In this document: one piece after another, positions 59,449 through 64,000 of the stretch
Layout of the letters: every line of letters starts with the position of its first letter
Numbering within the stretch: the first letter of the stretch is position 1
From: Mesorhizobium erdmanii USDA 3471
GTDB lineage: Bacteria > Pseudomonadota > Alphaproteobacteria > Rhizobiales > Rhizobiaceae
Assembly (NCBI RefSeq): GCF_000472705.1
Contig: NZ_KI421455.1
Coordinates: 248,001-312,000, forward strand
Direction: 5' to 3'
Length of the DNA: 64,000 bases
The notes under the pieces: model-generated
Told to the model about the DNA's origin: nothing
The model's database searches: none
What the model saw: only the letters and a program-made list of their open reading frames with translations
Position numbers and translations under genes: made by a program

Positions 59449-60963
59449 ATGACCATAGCGAAGGAAACGGCCGAGCTTCTGGCGAAACTGGGTGTGGCCA
59501 AGGACGCGCTTGTCGGCGGCGACCTTATCGTGCGCAGCCCGGTGACGGGCGAAGAGATCGCGGCGCTGACAACGATCTCGCCGGCCGATGCGGCCAAGGC
59601 CATCGATACCGCTCACAAGGCGTTCCAGACCTGGCGGCTGGTGCCGGGCCCGAAGCGCGGCGAACTCGTGCGGCTTCTCGGCGAGGAGTTGCGTACGCAC
59701 AAAGCCGAGCTTGGCCGGCTGGTGTCGATCGAGGTCGGCAAGATTCCGTCCGAAGGTCTGGGCGAAGTGCAGGAGATGATCGACATCTGTGATTTCGCCG
59801 TCGGTCTATCGCGGCAGTTGTATGGTCTGACCATCGCGACCGAGCGTCCGGGCCATCGCATGATGGAAACGTGGCATCCGCTCGGCGTCGTCGGCGTCAT
59901 TTCGGCCTTCAACTTTCCGGTCGCGGTGTGGTCGTGGAACGCGGCGCTGGCGCTGGTCTGTGGCGACGCGGTGGTGTGGAAGCCGTCGGAGAAGACGCCG
60001 CTGACCGCGCTCGCCTGCGAGGCGATCTTCAAGCGCGCCGTGAAGCGTTTCGGCACTGACGCGCCGCAGGGCTTGGCGCCGGTGCTGATCGGCGATCGGG
60101 CCGTCGGCGAAATCCTGGTCGACCATCCCAAGGTGCCGCTGGTTTCGGCCACCGGCTCGACCCGCATGGGCCGGGATGTCGGGCCGCGGCTGGCCAAGCG
60201 CTTCGCTCGCGCCGTGTTGGAACTTGGCGGCAACAATGCCGGCATCGTCTGTCCGACAGCCGATCTCGACATGGCGCTGCGCGCCATTGCCTTTGGCGCC
60301 ATGGGCACGGCCGGGCAGCGTTGCACGACGCTGCGGCGCCTGTTCGTGCATGAAAGCGTCTATGACGCGCTGCTGCCGCGGCTGAAGAAGGCCTATCAGA
60401 GCGTTTCGGTCGGCAATCCGCTCGAGACCTCTTCGCTGGTCGGGCCGCTGATCGACAAGGCCGCCTTCGACGCCATGCAGAAGGCCCTCAAGGAAGCCAC
60501 CGCCCATGGCGGCAAGGTGACCGGCGGCGCGCGGGTCGAAAACGGCCACCCGGATGCCTATTATGTGCATCCGGCGCTGGTCGAGATGCCGCAGCAGGTT
60601 TCACCGGTGACCGAAGAGACCTTCGCGCCGATCCTCTATGTGATGAAATATTCGGATTTCGACGCTGTGCTCGACGAGCACAATGCGGTCGGTGCCGGCC
60701 TGTCCTCGTCGATCTTCACCCGCGACCTGCAGGAATCCGAGCGTTTCCTCGGTGTCGACGGTTCGGACTGCGGCATCGCCAATGTCAATATCGGCACTTC
60801 GGGGGCGGAAATCGGTGGTGCGTTCGGCGGCGAAAAGGAAACCGGCGGCGGCCGCGAGAGCGGCTCCGATGCCTGGAAGGCCTATATGCGCCGCGCCACC
60901 AACACGGTGAACTATTCCAAGGCCCTGCCGCTCGCCCAGGGCGTCTCGTTCGACATCGATTGA
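59449..60963 (+). CDS. ALDH7-type aldehyde dehydrogenase (aminoadipate semialdehyde dehydrogenase, AmaB-like)
   Basis: 504 residues from an ATG (MTIAKETAEL) with GAAAGGA upstream. The family is ALDH7A1/antiquitin, whose members oxidise alpha-aminoadipate semialdehyde to aminoadipate with NAD. Catalytic Cys292 in 'GTAGQRCTTLRRLFVH', Glu258 in 'AVLELGGNNAGI' (GGNN is a hallmark of this group), and 'SAFNFPVAVWSWNAALALVC' for the NAD pocket. C-terminal 'GGAFGGEKETGGGRESGSDA' is also typical. It would feed lysine degradation, a pathway that ends at the glutaryl-CoA dehydrogenase at 45453. Other semialdehydes are possible. Confidence 0.9.
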   Translation: MTIAKETAELLAKLGVAKDALVGGDLIVRSPVTGEEIAALTTISPADAAKAIDTAHKAFQTWRLVPGPKRGELVRLLGEELRTHKAELGRLVSIEVGKIPSEGLGEVQEMIDICDFAVGLSRQLYGLTIATERPGHRMMETWHPLGVVGVISAFNFPVAVWSWNAALALVCGDAVVWKPSEKTPLTALACEAIFKRAVKRFGTDAPQGLAPVLIGDRAVGEILVDHPKVPLVSATGSTRMGRDVGPRLAKRFARAVLELGGNNAGIVCPTADLDMALRAIAFGAMGTAGQRCTTLRRLFVHESVYDALLPRLKKAYQSVSVGNPLETSSLVGPLIDKAAFDAMQKALKEATAHGGKVTGGARVENGHPDAYYVHPALVEMPQQVSPVTEETFAPILYVMKYSDFDAVLDEHNAVGAGLSSSIFTRDLQESERFLGVDGSDCGIANVNIGTSGAEIGGAFGGEKETGGGRESGSDAWKAYMRRATNTVNYSKALPLAQGVSFDID

Positions 60964-61050
60964 GAAGACCCAGGCTTACCAGGGGTCAGTGTCGATCAAG
61001 CTAAGCGAGCATCAATCGACACAGGCGGAAGGTGTAGACGCCGCCGTGAT

Positions 61051-61078
61051 GCTGGACAGCTTCTGAGGCTTGTCCAGC
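61051..61078. repeat. Hairpin downstream of the aldehyde dehydrogenase
   Basis: GCTGGACA and TGTCCAGC form an 8-bp stem with a 12-base loop in which AGC/GCT may pair further. A TTTT run follows only 8 bases past the stem. It may end dehydrogenase transcription. The gap 60964-61203 also holds an unconvincing 47-codon minus-strand frame (61001-61144) without a ribosome-binding site. Confidence 0.5.
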
Positions 61079-61173
61079 GTCGGCTTTTCGTGGCGTCTCT
61101 TCATACGGGTCCTCGCCGATCATGGCGCCGCGCATGGTGGCCATTGGAGTGCTAACGGGCGTGACGGATTCGT

Positions 61174-61195
61174 GCATCCCCCGTGCGGGGGATGC
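61174..61195. repeat. Perfect GC hairpin next to the paralogue gene end
   Basis: GCATCCCCC / GGGGGATGC with a GTGC loop forms a 9-bp perfect stem 8 bases past the stop of the minus-strand gene at 61204. No T-run follows, so it is terminator-like rather than a standard terminator. Confidence 0.5.
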
Positions 61196-61203
61196 CGCAC
61201 CCC

Positions 61204-62070
61204 TCAACGGCCTGCCGTCGAGCCAAAGGCTTCGGCGAAGGCGGCGTCGATGATGGCCAGCTTCACTGCCTGGGCGGTGATGTATTCCTGATGGAAATCG
61301 CGCGACACCCACATCACCGAATTGCCGCGCTGGCCGAGCCAGCCTACACTGCCGAGGTTCTCGGCATCGCGCAGCTTGCGCGCGAGGTGCGTTCGCGACA
61401 ATTTCAGCCAATTGGCGAAATCGCCGATCGAGACGATGCCGGTCGGGATCCGATCGCGGTCGGCATGGTCGGGATCGACGCCTGAGAACAGCCAGTCCAT
61501 GACGACGCCGCCATTGTTGAGCCAGGTAAACAGCGAAAAGGTCTGTTTGGGCTCGCGCACCGGATGGGACGAGAGCAAGCCATCGGCAATCCCAGGCTGC
61601 ACCCTGGCGAGTGCGTCCGGCCGTGCCAGGAACCGGGCCACGCGGTCCGCACCGTCGAGACTGTCCAGTGTGTGCAGATGTGCCAACAGCCACAGGGTAA
61701 CCGGCTCCAGCGAGGCCAGCGGCGGCCGCAGCGGGCGGATGCGGCCGTCCTGTGGCGCGGGCACATACTCGATGAAACCGTAGTGCAGCATCTCCTTGAT
61801 GAAGGCGTCGGCCGTGTTGCGGCTGGCCACGGAATGCTGGCCGATCACATCGATGAAACGCGCCGCCGTCAGCTCCTTGCGATAGTCGTCTGGCTCTCGC
61901 CTGAAATGCAGTGCGAGACCGATATGGGCCATCAGCCAGCGTTGCTGCGTGGCGAACACCGAGGAAAGCCGCGGGTTCGTCTCGTAGGTCCGGTTCATCG
62001 CCTGCGCCTGGACGCGGACACAGCGATGCAATGCCGGATGGCCGGCAATATCCTCCAATGTGAGCGTCAT
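61204..62070 (-). CDS. Unknown protein with two helix-turn-helix-like segments (paralogue A)
   Basis: 288 residues, family not recognised. Two segments look like winged-helix recognition regions: about 77-120 ('VASRNTADAFIKEMLHYGFI', then 'EYVPAPQDGRIRPLRP' as a possible wing) and about 209-250 ('VSIGDFANWLKLSRTHLARK', 'NSVMWVSRDF'). Between lies a helical region with 'TFSLFTWLNNGGVVMDWLFS'. About 65 percent of residues match the neighbouring gene at 62199, so they arose by tandem duplication. A DNA-binding regulator role is inferred. No signal peptide or strong membrane helix. The minus-strand ribosome-binding site (GGGGGAGA) is very close to the ATG. Confidence 0.8.
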   Translation of the reverse strand: MTLTLEDIAGHPALHRCVRVQAQAMNRTYETNPRLSSVFATQQRWLMAHIGLALHFRREPDDYRKELTAARFIDVIGQHSVASRNTADAFIKEMLHYGFIEYVPAPQDGRIRPLRPPLASLEPVTLWLLAHLHTLDSLDGADRVARFLARPDALARVQPGIADGLLSSHPVREPKQTFSLFTWLNNGGVVMDWLFSGVDPDHADRDRIPTGIVSIGDFANWLKLSRTHLARKLRDAENLGSVGWLGQRGNSVMWVSRDFHQEYITAQAVKLAIIDAAFAEAFGSTAGR

Positions 62071-62198
62071 TCTCCCCCGCTGCGATAAGCCCCCTTGTCG
62101 CGACGACGCAGGGACACATTTTCAGCCTTCGGCGCCCATGTCCAGATGCCGCGGTCAATAGTGGGTGAATGTGTACCGTGGGTTGTGCGCGGGGCTGC

Positions 62199-63113
62199 TC
62201 AGCTGTCGCCTTGCGATGGGGGGAAACAAGCCTGAAAGGCGCCATCGACGACGGCCAGCTTGGCGGCCTGGACGGTCATGTATTCCTTGTAGAACCGCTG
62301 CGACACCCACATCACCGAATGGCCACGCTGGCCCAGCCAGCCAATGCTGCCGAGTTCTTCGGCGGTGCGCAGTTTGCGGCCGAGATGAGTCCGCGACAGC
62401 TTGAGCCATTTGGCGAAGTCGCCGATCGAAACGACGCTGGTCGGAATCCGCTCCAGGCCGGCATGGGCGGGATCGATGCCCGACATCAGCCAATCCATGA
62501 CGATGCCGCCATTGTTGAGCCAGATGAACAGGGAAAAAGTCTGGTTGGGTTCGCGCACCGGCTTTGAGGCAAGCAGGCCGTCAGCCACCAGCGGCTGCAG
62601 CGTGGCAAGCATGTCAGGCCGATCCAGGAATCTGGCCAGCCGGTCGCCGCCATCGATATGGTCGAGCGTGCGCAGATGGGCTGTTACCCAGCCGGTGAAC
62701 CTTTCGATGGTAGCCGCCGTCGGTTGCAGGGGATGCGTGCGGCCGTCGCCGCCGGCCACATACTCGGCGATGTTGTAATGCAGCATCTCCTTGATGAAGG
62801 CGTCCGCCGTGTTGCGGCTGGCCACGGCGTTCTTGTGCACGACCTCGATGAAACGCGAGACTGTCAGCTCCTTGCGGCGGTCGTTGGGGTCACGCCTGAA
62901 GTGCATGGCAAGGCCGACATGCGCCAACAGCCAGCGCTGCTGCGTGGCAAAGATGGAGGCCAGTCGCGGGGTTTCCTCATAGATGCGGATCAGGGACTGA
63001 GACTGTTCCTGAACGGAGCGGTGCAAGGCCGGATGGGCCGCTATGTCTTCCAGATTCAGCGCTGATCTCCCGGTGCTTGGAATCAACTCGGATAGCGAAG
63101 TTGCGTTCCCCAT
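62199..63113 (-). CDS. Unknown protein with two helix-turn-helix-like segments (paralogue B)
   Basis: 304 residues. It is the longer paralogue, with 16 extra N-terminal residues. The same landmarks occur: 'FATQQRWLLAHVGLAMHFRR', 'VASRNTADAFIKEMLHYNIA', 'TFSLFIWLNNGGIVMDWLMS', 'VSIGDFAKWLKLSRTHLGRK' and 'IGWLGQRGHSVMWVSQRFYK'. The two genes run in the same direction with 128 bases between and could be co-transcribed, B first. The function is unknown; MarR-like regulation by a duplicated winged-helix protein is one reading. Confidence 0.8.
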   Translation of the reverse strand: MGNATSLSELIPSTGRSALNLEDIAAHPALHRSVQEQSQSLIRIYEETPRLASIFATQQRWLLAHVGLAMHFRRDPNDRRKELTVSRFIEVVHKNAVASRNTADAFIKEMLHYNIAEYVAGGDGRTHPLQPTAATIERFTGWVTAHLRTLDHIDGGDRLARFLDRPDMLATLQPLVADGLLASKPVREPNQTFSLFIWLNNGGIVMDWLMSGIDPAHAGLERIPTSVVSIGDFAKWLKLSRTHLGRKLRTAEELGSIGWLGQRGHSVMWVSQRFYKEYMTVQAAKLAVVDGAFQACFPPSQGDS

Positions 63114-63586
63114 TTTCCAGCCTTCAACACGTGTGTCCAGACGTACCGATTACGGAGAACAGGGCCAGCAGCGACGAGCACCCACGGCGAAGGGCTCATG
63201 ATCCAATTCGCTAACTGATTGCTATGGCTGGGAAAACTCCTCCCAATAATAGTCAGCTCTGACGGCCGTCCGTTGAATTGACCTTCACAAATGCCGGGCA
63301 TAGTTTCCGCGTCATCCGAGCGGCGGGGGCTCGCCTTTCGGACATGAATTCGAGAAATGGCTGCGAAGACGAGCGATCTGCGATCGCCCGCGGCGAAGCC
63401 TTGTCCGCATACTACCTCGAATAACGAGTGGCCGGGTGAAGTATAGAAGCAAGATCGCGATTGGCCAACAAGCCGGAGGCTTGTCTGTTTCCAGCAGGTC
63501 CGGGGCGCGTGGCGGGCGGTCCGCCATGCTTGCGGCTTCGATATGTCTGTGGTGCCGGGTCGATGTGGTAGGCTGCGCGACGGCGT
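63114..63586. other. Intergenic stretch between paralogue B and the RND pump gene
   Basis: 473 bases with no gene that I can support. It should include the promoter of paralogue B. Open frames here lack ribosome-binding sites and family resemblance. A 6-bp hairpin at 63373-63387 has no T-run. Confidence 0.55.
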
Positions 63587-64000
63587 TCATTCTCCAGCTT
63601 GCGGGCGCAGCGTTCGCAAGCGCGGCGCCGCCAGGTGCAATTGCCGGCACCAGTGACCGAAGCGGTCGACATAGATGTAGATGACCGGGGTCGTGTAGAG
63701 GGTCAGGATCTGGCTCAGGATCAGGCCGCCGACGATGGCGATGCCGAGCGGCTGACGCAGTTCGGCCCCTTCGCCAAGCCCGATGGCCAACGGCACGGCG
63801 CCGAACAGCGCCGCCATAGTCGTCATCATGATCGGGCGGAAGCGCAGCAGGCACGCCTGGTAGATGGCGTCGTGCGCCGGCTTGCCTTCGTTGCGTTCGG
63901 CGGCCAGCGCGAAGTCGATCATCATGATCGCGTTCTTCTTGACGATGCCGATCAACAGGATGATGCCAATCAGCGCCATGATCGAGAACTCGATGTTGAC
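63587..64000 (-). CDS. RND multidrug efflux pump inner-membrane subunit (C-terminal part)
   Basis: About 137 residues of the C-terminus; the gene continues past the right edge. RND pumps export drugs or metals using the proton gradient. The visible part contains 'LIGIILLIGIVKKNAIMMID' (membrane helix with the family KKNAI motif), 'AIYQACLLRFRPIMMTTMAA', 'GAVPLAIGLGEGAELRQPLG' and 'LILSQILTLYTTPVIYIY', which are hallmarks of the MdtB/MdtC/AcrB group. The stop is at 63587. The N-terminal part, the membrane-fusion partner and the regulator are outside the window. Confidence 0.93.
   Translation of the reverse strand, partial: VNIEFSIMALIGIILLIGIVKKNAIMMIDFALAAERNEGKPAHDAIYQACLLRFRPIMMTTMAALFGAVPLAIGLGEGAELRQPLGIAIVGGLILSQILTLYTTPVIYIYVDRFGHWCRQLHLAAPRLRTLRPQAGE

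Noticed and set aside
61001..61144. 47-codon minus-strand frame after the aldehyde dehydrogenase
   Set aside because: No ribosome-binding site and no family resemblance; low-complexity ends.
63312..63854. Minus-strand frame of 180 codons at the right edge
   Set aside because: It overlaps the RND pump gene in another frame and reads as Arg/Pro/His-rich noise.
1..64000. CRISPR arrays, tRNA or rRNA genes, prophage genes
   Set aside because: No spaced direct repeats, cloverleaf-like segments, rRNA sequence or phage structural genes were seen on either strand.

Overview
The window is GC-rich, almost fully coding DNA from an alphaproteobacterium of the order Hyphomicrobiales (Rhizobiales). It is most likely a Mesorhizobium or a close relative in Phyllobacteriaceae. 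The evidence is the rhizobial motility set MotA/MotB/MotC/MotE/FliK(MotD), the regulators FtcR (Rem) and VisN/VisR, tandem flagellins, and catabolic and transport genes typical of this group. All assignments come from reading the sequence and from memory of the families; no database search was run.

Positions 1-31232 hold a large flagellar and motility locus. On the minus strand, in order of transcription, are flgF-fliI-(membrane protein)-flgB-flgC-fliE-flgG-flgA-flgI-motE-flgH-fliL-fliP, then two tandem flagellin genes with their own terminators, then fliF-(FliH-like)-motB-motC-fliK-lytic transglycosylase, then ftcR, then flgE-flgK-flgL (flgL runs off the left edge). A DUF1217 gene lies upstream of flgF. 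Divergent from it on the plus strand is motA-fliM-fliN-fliG-flhB-(conserved unknown). The master regulators visN and visR (minus strand) follow. They are separated from the flagellar genes by a degenerate 607-bp insertion-sequence derivative with 19-bp inverted ends and a frameshifted transposase fragment. Many genes overlap by ATGA, so translation is likely coupled. The locus thus encodes a basal body, rod, hook, rings, export ATPase, switch, stators, filament and transcription factors. flgD, fliQ, flhA, fliR, flaF and flbT are not seen and may lie beyond the left edge.

Positions 31233-41981 look like one catabolic island. It contains an acetylpolyamine amidohydrolase/histone-deacetylase-like enzyme and a TetR regulator (minus strand). 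Divergent from these are a YtcJ-like amidohydrolase, a complete PotABCD-type transporter and two tandem serine hydrolases of the 6-aminohexanoate-oligomer-hydrolase/class C beta-lactamase type. A palindrome in the divergent promoter region is a candidate TetR operator. The set suggests uptake and hydrolysis of an amide- or acyl-modified polyamine or amino-acid oligomer.

Positions 42110-46649 hold tex, a LysR regulator and a glutaryl-CoA dehydrogenase. Positions 46925-53653 hold a three-gene transglutaminase / circularly permuted ATP-grasp + alpha-E / transglutaminase operon, a predicted but biochemically obscure peptide-ligation or modification system. Three overlapping glycosyltransferase-like genes follow (53801-56353), then a topoisomerase IB gene broken by a small deletion, then a YCII-domain/ECF42-type sigma factor pair with a plausible autoregulated promoter. 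Next are an ALDH7-type aldehyde dehydrogenase, two tandem paralogous proteins with two helix-turn-helix-like segments each, and the C-terminal end of an RND efflux pump at the right edge. No rRNA, tRNA, CRISPR array or prophage was seen.
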